Shown here piece after piece: positions 9,196-18,487 of a stretch of DNA of 64,000 nucleotides; position 1 is the first letter of the stretch, and each line of letters opens with the position of its first letter. The notes beneath the pieces were generated by a model. It was not told where the DNA came from and ran no database searches. It saw nothing but the letters and a program-made list of their open reading frames with translations. The stretch is from Litorivita sp050633545. Lineage in GTDB: Bacteria; Pseudomonadota; Alphaproteobacteria; Rhodobacterales; Rhodobacteraceae. The stretch covers positions 434,001-498,000 of the forward strand of contig JBOEGS010000002.1 of the NCBI GenBank assembly GCA_050633545.1, read 5' to 3'. The position numbers and the translations under genes are program-made.

Positions 9196-10205
9196 TTGTC
9201 TTTGAGCCTTTGCAATATTTCGTCAGTGGGAGCGGGTAGATCGCGCCGCAACATCTCGGCCACGGGGGCGAGCGCCGGATGATCCAGATCACGCATCAGG
9301 TAGCCCCAAACGCGCGGAATTAAATCGATGTAATGTGCTTTGCCATCGCGCATGCACAACCGCCCGAAAACACCCAAAATCCGCAGGTTCCGCTGTGCGC
9401 CAAGCAAGTGGTATGCCACCTCGAAACCTGCGGCCTCGCACCCCGAGGCAGAGATATATCGCGCGATCATTTGCTTTTCGATCAAAACGGGCACATCGCG
9501 CCGCGCATCTTGCAGCATCGAGACCAAATCATAGGCCGGATGTCCTGCGAGAGCGTCTTGGAAATCGAGCAGGCCAACCTTTGCGGCCCCCTCCCGCTCG
9601 GGCAGCCACAAAACGTTTTCGGCGTGATAGTCGCGCTGGACCAAAACGCTCGCCTCGGCGGCGTCTGATTGAAGCAACGGTTCGAAGAGATTCGCAAAAG
9701 CAGCGGCGCGCTTTGAGACCTCTTGGGGCGAAAGGTCGGTGCCGCCGCCAAGATAGAAACTATAGGCCAGCGCCGCCATTTGCGTCATGTAGGGCGGCGC
9801 ATAAGGCGCGAGGCCTGCGGGGGGCGGCGATTTATGAAGGTGTAGTAGCGCATCGGTTGCCGCCTCATAGAGCGGGCGCTCCATTGCGGCATCTTGTGCG
9901 ATCACGCGGACAAAAAGGGCATCTCCGAGGTCTTCCAATAGCAAAAAACCATTGGCCGTATCTTCGGCGTAAATCTGCGGCGCGCTCAGCCCGAGGCCGG
10001 ACAGGTGGCGCGCGATGAAAACGAAGGGACGCACGTCTTCACCCAATGCCGTGGGGGCATCCATGAATACCGCGATCCGGCCATCGGCATGTTTGAGCCG
10101 CAAGTATTTGCGATTGGACGCATCCCCCGCCAATGGCGCGCGCGCGGCATCGCCCCAGCCGCTGTGCAAGAGGAAGGCATCCGCCTGAGAGGCGCGATCT
10201 GTCAT
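9171..10205 (-). CDS. amgK: AmgK-like anomeric MurNAc/GlcNAc kinase
   Basis: A 344-residue aminoglycoside-phosphotransferase-fold kinase. The N-lobe loop is PLAGDASNRKYLRLKH, the catalytic loop VQRDYHAENVLWL and the metal-binding segment VGLLDFQDALAGHPAYDL. It phosphorylates recycled MurNAc at the anomeric position for MurU. The ATG at 10205 overlaps the tsaE stop (ATGA); the longer open frame to 10250 lies inside tsaE. In databases it is often labelled only as phosphotransferase; the murU neighbour argues for the recycling role. Confidence 0.85.
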   Translation of the reverse strand: MTDRASQADAFLLHSGWGDAARAPLAGDASNRKYLRLKHADGRIAVFMDAPTALGEDVRPFVFIARHLSGLGLSAPQIYAEDTANGFLLLEDLGDALFVRVIAQDAAMERPLYEAATDALLHLHKSPPPAGLAPYAPPYMTQMAALAYSFYLGGGTDLSPQEVSKRAAAFANLFEPLLQSDAAEASVLVQRDYHAENVLWLPEREGAAKVGLLDFQDALAGHPAYDLVSMLQDARRDVPVLIEKQMIARYISASGCEAAGFEVAYHLLGAQRNLRILGVFGRLCMRDGKAHYIDLIPRVWGYLMRDLDHPALAPVAEMLRRDLPAPTDEILQRLKDKCATLPKP

Positions 10206-10678
10206 GGTATCAGTCCTTGCAGTTTCTCGTTCCAGCGCGGGTCGCTCCACGAGAGGATTATGTCACGTTCGCCTTCGGTTCGGGTTGCCGCGAGCGACAG
10301 GCGCAGCGCCGAAGGCGGGCGCAAATCCGCCAACCGGTCGGGCCATTCAACAAGGCAAATCGCCGTTTCGAAAGCCTCGTCCAAACCCAGCTCCACGGCC
10401 TCATCGGGGCTTGAGAGCCGGTATAGATCAGCGTGCCAGATTTCGAGTCCATCGCTGCTGTCGTAGGTTTGAACGAGCGTGAATGTCGGCGAAGGGATGT
10501 CTTCGGGCTCGGCCAGCCGTGCGGAGATCAGGCTGCGGGCAAAATGGGTTTTTCCTGCACCGATGCCGCCTTCAAGTTCAATGGTATCGCCTGCCGAAAG
10601 GCGCGGCGCCAGCGCACGGGCAAAGGCTTCGGTGACCGAGGCATCGGGGAGGGTAAAGGAAACGGGGCTGCGCAACAT
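10202..10678 (-). CDS. tsaE: TsaE, ATPase for tRNA t6A37 threonylcarbamoylation
   Basis: A 158-residue P-loop protein with Walker A GGIGAGKTHFARSLI and the family segments DIPSPTFTLVQTY and HADLYRLSSPDEAVELGLDE. TsaE cycles the TsaB-TsaD complex that makes N6-threonylcarbamoyladenosine at tRNA position 37. It heads the overlapping run tsaE-amgK-murU-addB-addA and lies 54 bp after the PAS protein gene. Confidence 0.93.
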   Translation of the reverse strand: MLRSPVSFTLPDASVTEAFARALAPRLSAGDTIELEGGIGAGKTHFARSLISARLAEPEDIPSPTFTLVQTYDSSDGLEIWHADLYRLSSPDEAVELGLDEAFETAICLVEWPDRLADLRPPSALRLSLAATRTEGERDIILSWSDPRWNEKLQGLIP

Positions 10679-10732
10679 GGCGCGAGATTACCCGACCGCG
10701 CCGCCGCTGCAAGGCACAAGCTGTCCGAGGCC

Positions 10733-12307
10733 TTAGCTTTGTGCGGTTTCTGCCTTTGTCGGAGTCCCCGTTGCATCCGGCGGCGTGCCGATCGGGGTAT
10801 GATTGAAGCACACAAAGGTTGATCCACCGGTGAGCGGCTCGAAGCGGCATTCCAGCATCGTGCCGCTCACCGTTTTTTCCGAGGCCTTCCATGCGCTGCG
10901 TTCGCCAAAAGCAGTCATAAAGCGGCGCGCGCGTGCCCAAGAGGGGGCGGCGGGGCATTTTTCTTCCCAATGGGAAATGGAATCCGAGATGGTCATTTCG
11001 GCAAAGCTGTTTTCAGGGTCGATGCCCCACAGATCCCGATAAGTGCTGTTGCACAGGGTAAGAACGCCGGTCGGGGAGAAGACCGCAACGGCCTCGCTCA
11101 TTTTATCGATGACGGTTTGCCCCAACTCGATCTGCGAGCGGAAGCGGCGGGTCAGCGTTATCTCGGCGCTGATGTCTTCGAACAAAAAGGCCACCGCCCC
11201 ATCAGGATGCGGACGGCCCGTGACACGGTAGGTTTGACCAGAGGGCAGGGTCCATGTCTCGTGATACCGGCCATCCGTCGCGGCGGCCACAAGATCGGCA
11301 ATCTGTTCGCGCCAAGATGAATAGTTCTTGGGCTCGGGCATCATGTGTTTGTCACGTAGCCGGTCGAAGAACGAAAGCAGGTTTGGCCGCGCGCTCAGGA
11401 AATCCGCCGGAAGCGAGGTCAGGTCGATCAAAGACGGATTGAACAGGGCCAGTTGCCGGTTGCGGTCAAAAATCGCAAGCCCGATGGAGAGCTGTGCGAA
11501 GGTCTTGGTCAGGGTCTGGACAAAGTTGCGCTGGGCGACTTCGGCGCTGACCACTGCGTTCACGTCGGTGGCATAATTCATCCACACATCATCAAACCGC
11601 GACGAGGTGATGTCGAACCAAAACACCTCGTCGGAAACTTGGGATTTCAAGGAGTTGCGTAGGCGCATCCGCCGTCCGCTGTCTTCGAGGTCCAGATCGA
11701 ACAATGGCCCCGCCTTGACCGGATCCTTGTCGCCGGAGGTCACGCGCGCAAAAAGCAATCTATATGCATCATTATACCACAACAGCTGCCCCTGCGCGCC
11801 GGTTTGCCAAATCGGATAGGGTGCGCCTTTGGCGGCTTGGCGTAGGGTTTGCAGTTCGCGCTCAAGAAGATCAAGCCGGTGTTCCGGTTCGCTGCCCTGC
11901 GCTTCGACCAATGTCATGCGAAGCCGGTTGCCTTTGCGGGCCATCGTGATCTCGCCCAGATCGGCAGGCTCGTCGGCATGCACGCTCATAGATATGCCTT
12001 CTTGAACCAAACGCCAATCTTCGGGCAGCGTGGGGAAGCGCGGTATAAGATGCGCGCGCACGCCGATCCAATCGGTGGGCGGTGTCGGTGCGCTGTTCAA
12101 CATCAATTCGGCAGGCAGGGAGGCCTCGTAAAGCGCATCGCCATCAAAGACGAAATGCACTTGGCGCCCGTCTTGCCCGTCCAGCGCGGCGATATCGCGG
12201 TCACGATTGCGCGGTTCGGCAACGGAAACGATCCAAAGCGCGGCGATCGCAACGGAAAGAGCAATGAGAAAGAAACCTGCATATTCAAGATAGAGCGGAT
12301 CGAGCAT
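10733..12307 (-). CDS. Membrane-anchored PAS-domain sensor protein without kinase domain
   Basis: A 524-residue protein. One N-terminal membrane helix (LEYAGFFLIALSVAIAALWIVSV) is followed by at least three PAS-like segments: APYPIWQTGAQGQLLWYNDAYRLL, LSIGLAIFDRNRQLALFNPSL, and MSEAVAVFSPTGVLTLCNSTYRDLWG. It ends without HisKA, HATPase, GGDEF or EAL motifs, so its output is unknown. The start at 12307 is set by CAGGAC eight bases upstream. A perfect CtrA consensus box lies 46 bp before the ATG. The position after regB is common in Rhodobacteraceae, where related proteins resemble the sensor part of DivL/PleC-like kinases; that likeness is inference. Confidence 0.8.
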   Translation of the reverse strand: MLDPLYLEYAGFFLIALSVAIAALWIVSVAEPRNRDRDIAALDGQDGRQVHFVFDGDALYEASLPAELMLNSAPTPPTDWIGVRAHLIPRFPTLPEDWRLVQEGISMSVHADEPADLGEITMARKGNRLRMTLVEAQGSEPEHRLDLLERELQTLRQAAKGAPYPIWQTGAQGQLLWYNDAYRLLFARVTSGDKDPVKAGPLFDLDLEDSGRRMRLRNSLKSQVSDEVFWFDITSSRFDDVWMNYATDVNAVVSAEVAQRNFVQTLTKTFAQLSIGLAIFDRNRQLALFNPSLIDLTSLPADFLSARPNLLSFFDRLRDKHMMPEPKNYSSWREQIADLVAAATDGRYHETWTLPSGQTYRVTGRPHPDGAVAFLFEDISAEITLTRRFRSQIELGQTVIDKMSEAVAVFSPTGVLTLCNSTYRDLWGIDPENSFAEMTISDSISHWEEKCPAAPSWARARRFMTAFGERSAWKASEKTVSGTMLECRFEPLTGGSTFVCFNHTPIGTPPDATGTPTKAETAQS

Positions 12308-12352
12308 GAAAAATGTCCTGTGAGCTGCGCCCACCACAACAGAACTAAATGG

Positions 12353-12367
12353 TTAATTCCAGATTAA
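12353..12367. promoter_or_regulatory. Consensus CtrA-binding box upstream of the PAS protein gene
   Basis: TTAA-TTCCAGA-TTAA (12353-12356 and 12364-12367) matches the CtrA full site TTAA-N7-TTAA exactly. It lies 46 bp upstream of the start codon at 12307, between the regB stop and the PAS gene, a sensible position for a promoter element. This would place the PAS gene in the cell-cycle/motility regulon. Confidence 0.7.
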
Positions 12368-12382
12368 TCGGTGACCAATTAG

Positions 12383-13777
12383 TTAAACTTCGAAAGGCTT
12401 GTTTGGCCCCAAGGGGGGCGCATTTTGCGCCACACGCGCATCCACCGCTTGCCGAGGCCAGACAACTTCCACCACCGCGCCGGAGGGTTTGGGTATTTCT
12501 TTGGGGTCGCGGCTGACCTCCAAGCCATTGGCAAAACTCAATTCGGCGCCGGACCGTTCCAAAAGCGTCTTGGCAATGAAAAGACCAAGCCCCATGCCCT
12601 CGTAGCCGGGTCTTTGGTCGCGCGGCGCGCCGTTGCGCCGGATGAACGGATCGCCGATCCGGCCCAAGACATGCGCCGGATAGCCGCGCCCGTCATCCAT
12701 GATCCGCACGGTGATCGTATTCTCGGTCCACAGCGCTTCAACCCAGACATTGGCGCGGGCGAAATCGACGGCATTCTGGATCAGATTGCGCAATCCGTGA
12801 ATGATCTCGGGGCGGCGCAAAATCGACGGCCCTGCCTGCGCAGGGCCGCCTGCCATAGGCCCCTCGCTGATCATCAAGGCTTTGCCGCGATCGCGGTGCG
12901 GTTCGGCGGCCTCTTCGATGACCGCAATCAGCGGCGCTTGGCGCAAATGCAAATCGTCTTTGCCCGCGCGACCCATCGAATGCAGAATATCCCGACACCG
13001 GTCGGCTTGCTCGCGGATCAATCGCGCATCGTCTTGCATATCGGGAAATTCGCTCAGGTCTTCGATCAACTCGGCACTGGCCAATTTGATCGTCGCCAAT
13101 GGTGTGCCAAGCTCATGCGCGGCGGCGGCGACCACCCCGCCCAGATCGGTCAGCTTTTGCTCGCGGGACAGGGCCATTTGCGTCGCCGACAAAGCATCGG
13201 ACATGGCGTGCATCTCGGTCACGATCCAGCGCGAATAAATGCCCATAAACACGGTGGCGATACAGATCGCGGCCCATGTGCCGAAGACGAAAACCAAGGG
13301 GATGCGCAACACAAACCCCTGCTCTGTGCGCAGCGGCAAATGATATTGCGAGAGAACGGTGACGATGACAATCGCGGTCACCCCGACCAAGATCGACGAG
13401 CGCAGCGTCAACGCCGCCGCCGCCACCGTGACGGGACCAACGATCAGGATCGAAAACGGGTTGTGCAAACCGCCGGTCAAAAACAGCAGCAAGCCAAGTT
13501 GCAATAGATCGAACATCACCAAAGCAAGGTTTTGCACCTCGGTCAGGCGCTTGCTTTCGGGAAAGACAAAGGTGGCCACCAGATTGGCGATCACCGAGAT
13601 TCCGACCACAAGATAACACAGCCCGAATTCGAGATTGAGATCATATAGCTGCTTGGCCGCGATCAGGGCCGTAACCTGCCCGATGATCGCTCCCCAGCGC
13701 AGCGCAATCAACGTGCGCAACCGGATCCAGTTGCCGCGCTGGTTGGTGATATATAGGTCGGGCTGGCTTTGGCTCAT
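12383..13777 (-). CDS. regB: RegB/PrrB redox-sensing histidine kinase
   Basis: A 464-residue membrane kinase. About six helices lie between residues 25 and 185, with the quinone-sensing loop GGLHNPF at 102-108. The H-box AAHELGTPLATIKLAS has the phosphorylated His221, and ADRCRDIL carries the redox-active Cys261 that matches Cys265 of R. capsulatus RegB. The ATPase domain shows NLIQNAVDFA, DDGRGYP and GMGLGLFIAKTLLERSG. RegB phosphorylates RegA at low oxygen and controls respiration, photosynthesis, and carbon and nitrogen fixation. It is divergent from senC, with regA following. Confidence 0.97.
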   Translation of the reverse strand: MSQSQPDLYITNQRGNWIRLRTLIALRWGAIIGQVTALIAAKQLYDLNLEFGLCYLVVGISVIANLVATFVFPESKRLTEVQNLALVMFDLLQLGLLLFLTGGLHNPFSILIVGPVTVAAAALTLRSSILVGVTAIVIVTVLSQYHLPLRTEQGFVLRIPLVFVFGTWAAICIATVFMGIYSRWIVTEMHAMSDALSATQMALSREQKLTDLGGVVAAAAHELGTPLATIKLASAELIEDLSEFPDMQDDARLIREQADRCRDILHSMGRAGKDDLHLRQAPLIAVIEEAAEPHRDRGKALMISEGPMAGGPAQAGPSILRRPEIIHGLRNLIQNAVDFARANVWVEALWTENTITVRIMDDGRGYPAHVLGRIGDPFIRRNGAPRDQRPGYEGMGLGLFIAKTLLERSGAELSFANGLEVSRDPKEIPKPSGAVVEVVWPRQAVDARVAQNAPPLGPNKPFEV

Positions 13778-13871
13778 CGGGTGCGGCGTTCTGGTCCGTG
13801 TTGCAAGACTGGTCTTCCATGTTAGATATCACGCCAAGCGCCGCAAGCGACAACCTAAGAAAGAGACCGAA

Positions 13872-14501
13872 ATGACCCGTATCTATGCTCTGCTCGCCGC
13901 TGCCGTTATGGCAACGCTTTTGATCGCGCTCTGGGTCATGGGTTTTGCCAAAGGCGCAAATGACGGCGATATCTTTGCGCAATGCCGCGGGTCGGCCACG
14001 GGCGCCACGATTGGCGGCGCTTTCGAGTTGGTGGACGAGAACGGCAAGACCGTCACCGATAAGGATGTGATCAACCAACCGAGCCTTTTGTATTTCGGTT
14101 ACACCTTCTGCCCCGATGTTTGCCCGCTCGACAATGCCCGCAACGCCGAAGCGATCGAAATTCTCGAAGAGCGCGGCAAGATCGTGCAGCCGGTGTTCAT
14201 CTCGATCGACCCCAAGCGTGACACACCCGAGGTGCTGCGTGATTTCACCGACAATTTGCACCCGCGCATGTATGGGCTGACCGGCAGCCCAGAGCAGGTC
14301 GCCGCCGCCAGCAGCGCGTATCGCACCTATTTCAAGGCGCATGAACCCGAAGAGGGCGACGAGGAGTTCTACCTCGTGGATCATTCGACCCAAAGCTATC
14401 TGGTTCTGCCCGAACACGGGTTTGTCGAGTTTTTCAAACGCGGCGATACCCCCGAGGCCATGGCTGACCGTATCCAATGCTTTGTTGACGCTGCAAAATA
14501 A
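13872..14501 (+). CDS. senC: SenC/PrrC, SCO1-like copper chaperone for cytochrome oxidase
   Basis: A 209-residue membrane-anchored SCO family protein. One N-terminal helix (YALLAAAVMATLLIALWVMGF) exposes a thioredoxin-like domain. The copper ligands are Cys-x3-Cys in FGYTFCPDVCPLD plus the distal His in YLVDHSTQSYLV. It delivers copper to cbb3/aa3 oxidase and is linked to the Reg signal. I use the ATG at 13872, preceded by a purine-rich AAGAAAGAGA; the longer frame from 13635 runs antisense through regB. Confidence 0.95.
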   Translation: MTRIYALLAAAVMATLLIALWVMGFAKGANDGDIFAQCRGSATGATIGGAFELVDENGKTVTDKDVINQPSLLYFGYTFCPDVCPLDNARNAEAIEILEERGKIVQPVFISIDPKRDTPEVLRDFTDNLHPRMYGLTGSPEQVAAASSAYRTYFKAHEPEEGDEEFYLVDHSTQSYLVLPEHGFVEFFKRGDTPEAMADRIQCFVDAAK

Positions 14502-14586
14502 GCCCTATGTCTAATGGCAACGGCGTTTGACGCTTTGCCCAACGCCATATAGAATCAAATGAATATTTGCGCGTAGGGAGAGCAGG

Positions 14587-15138
14587 ATGGCGGAAGATCT
14601 GGCGGATATCGGCGAGGACAAGACGCTTTTGCTTCTTGATGATGACGAGCCGTTTTTGCGCCGTCTGGCCAAAGCGATGGAAAAGCGCGGTTTCGAAGTG
14701 GAAACGGCGCTGTCTGTTGCGGCGGGGAAGGCCATCGCAACCGCGCGCCCGCCCGCCTATGCGGTTTGCGACCTGCGGCTCGGGGACGGAAATGGCCTCG
14801 ATGTGGTGGAGGTGCTGCGCAACAAACGCCCCGATTGCCGTGTCGTGGTTTTGACCGGTTACGGCGCGATTGCCACGGCAGTGGCGGCGGTCAAAATCGG
14901 CGCGACGGACTACCTGTCCAAGCCGGCGGATGCGACGGATATCACCAATGCGCTTTTGGCGCGCGGCGACGAATTGCCCCCGCCCCCCGAAAACCCGATG
15001 AGCGCGGACCGCGTGCGCTGGGAGCACATCCAGCGGGTTTACGAGCTATGTGATCGCAACGTGTCGGAAACCGCGCGCCGCCTCAATATGCACCGCCGCA
15101 CGCTGCAACGCATCTTGGCCAAACGCTCCCCACGCTGA
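14587..15138 (+). CDS. regA: RegA/PrrA global redox response regulator
   Basis: A 183-residue response regulator. The acidic pocket is LLLLDDDEPFLRRL, the phospho-acceptor is Asp62 in AVCDLRLGDG, and the conserved Lys is in DYLSKPADATDI. A proline linker (DELPPPPENP) leads to the Fis-type helix-turn-helix NVSETARRLNMHRRTLQRIL. This short RegA class is nearly invariant in alphaproteobacteria. It binds promoters of respiratory and photosynthetic genes. GTAGGGAGAGC precedes the ATG. Confidence 0.97.
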   Translation: MAEDLADIGEDKTLLLLDDDEPFLRRLAKAMEKRGFEVETALSVAAGKAIATARPPAYAVCDLRLGDGNGLDVVEVLRNKRPDCRVVVLTGYGAIATAVAAVKIGATDYLSKPADATDITNALLARGDELPPPPENPMSADRVRWEHIQRVYELCDRNVSETARRLNMHRRTLQRILAKRSPR

Positions 15139-15196
15139 CGGGCGCGGTGGCAATTCGCGCGGCGAAACAGGCTCTGTTCCGCCGCGTTTAGCGTCT

Positions 15197-17170
15197 TTAT
15201 GCGGGTTTGCGATGACGCTCGGCATAGGCGATGTAATCATCGAAGCAGGCCGGATTGGCCATTGAATCGCGGTTGACCACCTTCGCCGGATCACCGCCCA
15301 AGAGCAGCTTTTTCACCGGCACTTCCAGTTTCTTTCCTGAAATGGTGCGCGGCACCTCGGCCATGACCACAATGTCATCTGGCACAAACCGCGCCGAAAC
15401 ATGCTCGCGCACGGCCGCCTTGATCTTTGCCTCCAAAGCCTCAGTCATCGCGGTGCCCTCGGCCAGAACGATGAACAGCGGCATAAAGCTCTCTTTGCCC
15501 AGATACTCCAGATCCACCACCAGCGAATCCATGATTTCGGGCAGGGCCTCGACCGCGCGATAGATCTCGGAGGAGCCAAGACGCAGCCCGCGCCGGTTGA
15601 TCGTCGCATCCGAGCGGCCATAGATGATCGAACCGCCCTCGGGCGTGATCTCGATCCAATCCCCATGCCGCCACACATTCGGATAGGTGTCGAAATAACT
15701 CTCATGCAGACGGCTGCCGTCTTCGTCGCCCCAAAAATAGAGCGGCATCGCGGGCAGCGGCACGGTGCAGACCAGCTCGCCCACCTCGCCAATCACCTCG
15801 TTTCCGGCCTCGTCAAAGGCGCGCACGCCGTTGCCTAAAACCCGCGCTTGCATCTCTCCGGCGCGCACCGGCAATTCGGGGTGGCCCGCCACAAAGGCGC
15901 CCGCAAGATCCGTTCCGCCAGAGATCGGCGCGAGCCAGACATCGGATTTCACATCGCTGTAAACCCATTCATAGGCCTCTGCCGACAAGGGTGATCCGGT
16001 TGACCCGATCGAGCGCAGCGCGCTCAGGTCCACCGCCTCGCGCGGCGTGATCCCCGCCTTTTGGCATCCCATGAAATAGGCGGCGCCCGCGCCAAGGAAC
16101 GTCAGTTTTTCATCCGCCGCAATGCGCCAAATCTCCAATAGATCGGGATGGTTCGGCGCGCCGTCATGGCTAACCACAGAACCGCCAACTGCGAGTGCGG
16201 TCCATTGCGCATTCCACATCACCCATCCCGAAGAGGTAAGCCAGCAAAACCGGTCATCCGGCCCCAAATCCATATGAAGGCTTTGTGCGAGGCCGACGAC
16301 CAAAACCCCGCCATGTGAATGGACGATGGGCTTGGGATTGCCGGTCGTGCCCGAAGAATACACCACCCAGATCGGATGCGAAAACGGCACCGGATCGATC
16401 ACCAGAGGCGTTTTGCGCTGGATCAGGCTCTGAAAATCTACGGCCCCTTCAGGCACTTCCCCGACCACGGGCACGCAAACTTGCGCGATGAGGCTGGGCA
16501 ATTCGGAAGCGATCTGCGCGATAACATCGCGGCGGTCATGGGTTTTTCCGGCGTGGACATAACCATCTTGCGCGATGAGCACCTTTGGCTCGATCTGGCG
16601 GAACCGATCCGAAATCGCTGCATGACCCATATCGGGCGAGCAAAGCGACCAGATTGCGCCGACACTGATCGTGGCCAGAAAGCTGACCAAGGCGGGCGGC
16701 GTATTGGGCAAGATCGCAACCACGCGATCGCCCGTGCCGACGCCCATTTCGCGCAGATGCGCGGCAAAGGACGCAACCTGTGCGGCCAGCTCGCTCCACG
16801 AAAGCACCCTGCGCCCGAACGTTTCCGAATAGCTGGTCAGGGCAGGTTTGTCGGGGCTGGTTTCGGCGTGACGCAAAACCTGCTGGGCGTAATTTAGCGT
16901 TGCACCTGTAAACCATTCCGCCCCTTCCATTTTGCGCTCGGCAAGGACCGTCTGCCATGGTGTGTCGAAGCGCAGATCAAAGAACTCGATGATCGCGGGC
17001 CAGAAGGTATCGATATCATCGACGCTCCACTCCCAAAGCGCAGTGTGGTCGCCAAAGCTCAGGCCGCGCGTTCGGGTCAAAAACCGTGTGAATTGCGCCA
17101 TCGTGGAGGCCTGCGCACGCTCCGTACTGGGCGTCCAAAGGATCGGGCGTTCGGAGGTTGGCGCGCTCAT
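15197..17170 (-). CDS. Acetoacetyl-CoA synthetase (acetoacetate-CoA ligase)
   Basis: A 657-residue acyl-adenylate enzyme. The ATP loop is VVYSSGTTGNPKPIVHSHGG, the adenylate motif SGGTDLAGAF, the hinge GRSDATINRRGLRLGSSEIY and the C-terminal catalytic Lys region PRTISGKKLEVPVKKLLLG. The N-terminal FTRFLTRTRGLSFGDHTALWEWSVDD is characteristic of acetoacetyl-CoA rather than acetyl-CoA synthetases. It activates acetoacetate for polyhydroxybutyrate or leucine/ketone catabolism. The ATG overlaps the stop of the preceding serine hydrolase (ATGA). Confidence 0.92.
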   Translation of the reverse strand: MSAPTSERPILWTPSTERAQASTMAQFTRFLTRTRGLSFGDHTALWEWSVDDIDTFWPAIIEFFDLRFDTPWQTVLAERKMEGAEWFTGATLNYAQQVLRHAETSPDKPALTSYSETFGRRVLSWSELAAQVASFAAHLREMGVGTGDRVVAILPNTPPALVSFLATISVGAIWSLCSPDMGHAAISDRFRQIEPKVLIAQDGYVHAGKTHDRRDVIAQIASELPSLIAQVCVPVVGEVPEGAVDFQSLIQRKTPLVIDPVPFSHPIWVVYSSGTTGNPKPIVHSHGGVLVVGLAQSLHMDLGPDDRFCWLTSSGWVMWNAQWTALAVGGSVVSHDGAPNHPDLLEIWRIAADEKLTFLGAGAAYFMGCQKAGITPREAVDLSALRSIGSTGSPLSAEAYEWVYSDVKSDVWLAPISGGTDLAGAFVAGHPELPVRAGEMQARVLGNGVRAFDEAGNEVIGEVGELVCTVPLPAMPLYFWGDEDGSRLHESYFDTYPNVWRHGDWIEITPEGGSIIYGRSDATINRRGLRLGSSEIYRAVEALPEIMDSLVVDLEYLGKESFMPLFIVLAEGTAMTEALEAKIKAAVREHVSARFVPDDIVVMAEVPRTISGKKLEVPVKKLLLGGDPAKVVNRDSMANPACFDDYIAYAERHRKPA

Positions 17171-18396
17171 TCGGTCAGAGCTCCGTGAACAATGGCCTTC
17201 ATTTCGGCGCGGCTGGGATAGCTGCTGGATGGGGTGAGTTGGGTGAAGAATACAGCCGTGAGATCAAGCACCGGATCGACCCAAAAGAAGGTCGAAGCCA
17301 TGCCGCCCCAGCTGAAATCGCCGACACTGCTCGGCACGCCCACACGGCCGGGGTCCAAAACGACAGAGCCGCCAAGCCCGAAGCCCGTGCCGCGCATCGG
17401 TTGCTCGGCAAAACTGCTTGGCCCCATGGAGGCGATGTCGCCATCCAGATGGTTGCGCATCATGAATTTGAGCGTGTTCGGCGACAACAATCGCTTCTTG
17501 CCCGCCGCGCCGCCGCGCCGGATCATTTCGACGAACTTCATGTAGTCGTCGAGCGTGCTGACCAATCCGCCACCGCCCGAATACAGCGTCGGCGCGAGGA
17601 AGATGGAGCTTTCGGGCCGATCAACACAGCGCAGGGTCTCGCCGCCCTCCTTGGCAGAGTTTAGGTCCATCGGGTTGCCTGCCAAAGGCGTATAGAGCGC
17701 GGCAAAACGCTCGCGGCAGCTTTGCGGGACGTGAAAATCGGTTTCGGTCATACCGAGGGGCTCGAAAATCTCTTCGCGGAAAAATGTCCGCAGGTCTTTG
17801 CCCGAAACCACCTCGACGATCCGCCCCAGCACGTCGATTGAAACCGAATATTCCCAACGCGCGCCGGGTTTGAAGGCGAGAGGCAGGGTGGCCAGCCGCT
17901 TGGTGGTTTCCTCCAGAACCGCATCATCGGCGCGGAAAATGATCCCCTGTGCATCCATCTCGCGCGGCAAAATGCCAGGATTGAACGGATAGCTCAGCCC
18001 GCTGGTATGGGTCAAAAGCTGTTGCAGGTTCGGCGTGGCGCAGGGTTCGGTGTCGTCGATCGAGGTGGCATCGGGTTTGAGCGCGCGCATCTGCGAGAAT
18101 TCGGGCAGGAAGTTGGAGATCGGCGCGTCGAGGTGGAACAGGCCGCGCTCGGCCAGCATCATGATCGCCACCGATGTAATCGGTTTGGTCATCGAATAGA
18201 TGCGCACCGCCGTATCGCGCTCGAAGGGCAATCCCTTCTCGATGTCGCGCATCCCGCAGGTGTTGTGGTAAACCTCTTCGCCATGCCGGTGCAGCAAAAC
18301 CGATGATCCGGGGTATTTGCGCTCGTCTACATAGCGCTGCATCCAGTCGCCAAGGCGTGCCAATCGGGCGGCGTCAAAACCGTGTGTCGTCGTCAT
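17167..18396 (-). CDS. Serine hydrolase of the beta-lactamase (class C)/esterase family
   Basis: A 409-residue protein with the nucleophile motif SMTK (Ser68, Lys71), the Tyr motif ARWEYSVSIDVLG and a C-terminal SWGGMASTFFWVDP in place of KTG. No signal peptide is evident, pointing to a cytoplasmic esterase of the EstB/LovD type rather than a true beta-lactamase. The start at 18396 follows AGGGAGAG directly. It is coupled by a four-base overlap to the acetoacetyl-CoA synthetase, so its substrate may be a beta-hydroxy or beta-keto ester; that is inference. Confidence 0.85.
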   Translation of the reverse strand: MTTTHGFDAARLARLGDWMQRYVDERKYPGSSVLLHRHGEEVYHNTCGMRDIEKGLPFERDTAVRIYSMTKPITSVAIMMLAERGLFHLDAPISNFLPEFSQMRALKPDATSIDDTEPCATPNLQQLLTHTSGLSYPFNPGILPREMDAQGIIFRADDAVLEETTKRLATLPLAFKPGARWEYSVSIDVLGRIVEVVSGKDLRTFFREEIFEPLGMTETDFHVPQSCRERFAALYTPLAGNPMDLNSAKEGGETLRCVDRPESSIFLAPTLYSGGGGLVSTLDDYMKFVEMIRRGGAAGKKRLLSPNTLKFMMRNHLDGDIASMGPSSFAEQPMRGTGFGLGGSVVLDPGRVGVPSSVGDFSWGGMASTFFWVDPVLDLTAVFFTQLTPSSSYPSRAEMKAIVHGALTE

Positions 18397-18487
18397 CTCT
18401 CTCTCCCTGTTTATGCGCAGCATGTTGCAGCACAGTCAGCGAGGCAAGAGCCAAGCGCGGTGATTTGGCGGGCAGGTCGGGCGGAAA

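Noticed and set aside
17167..18396. Antibiotic-resistance beta-lactamase
   Set aside because: No export signal and no KTG motif; better described as an esterase-like serine hydrolase.
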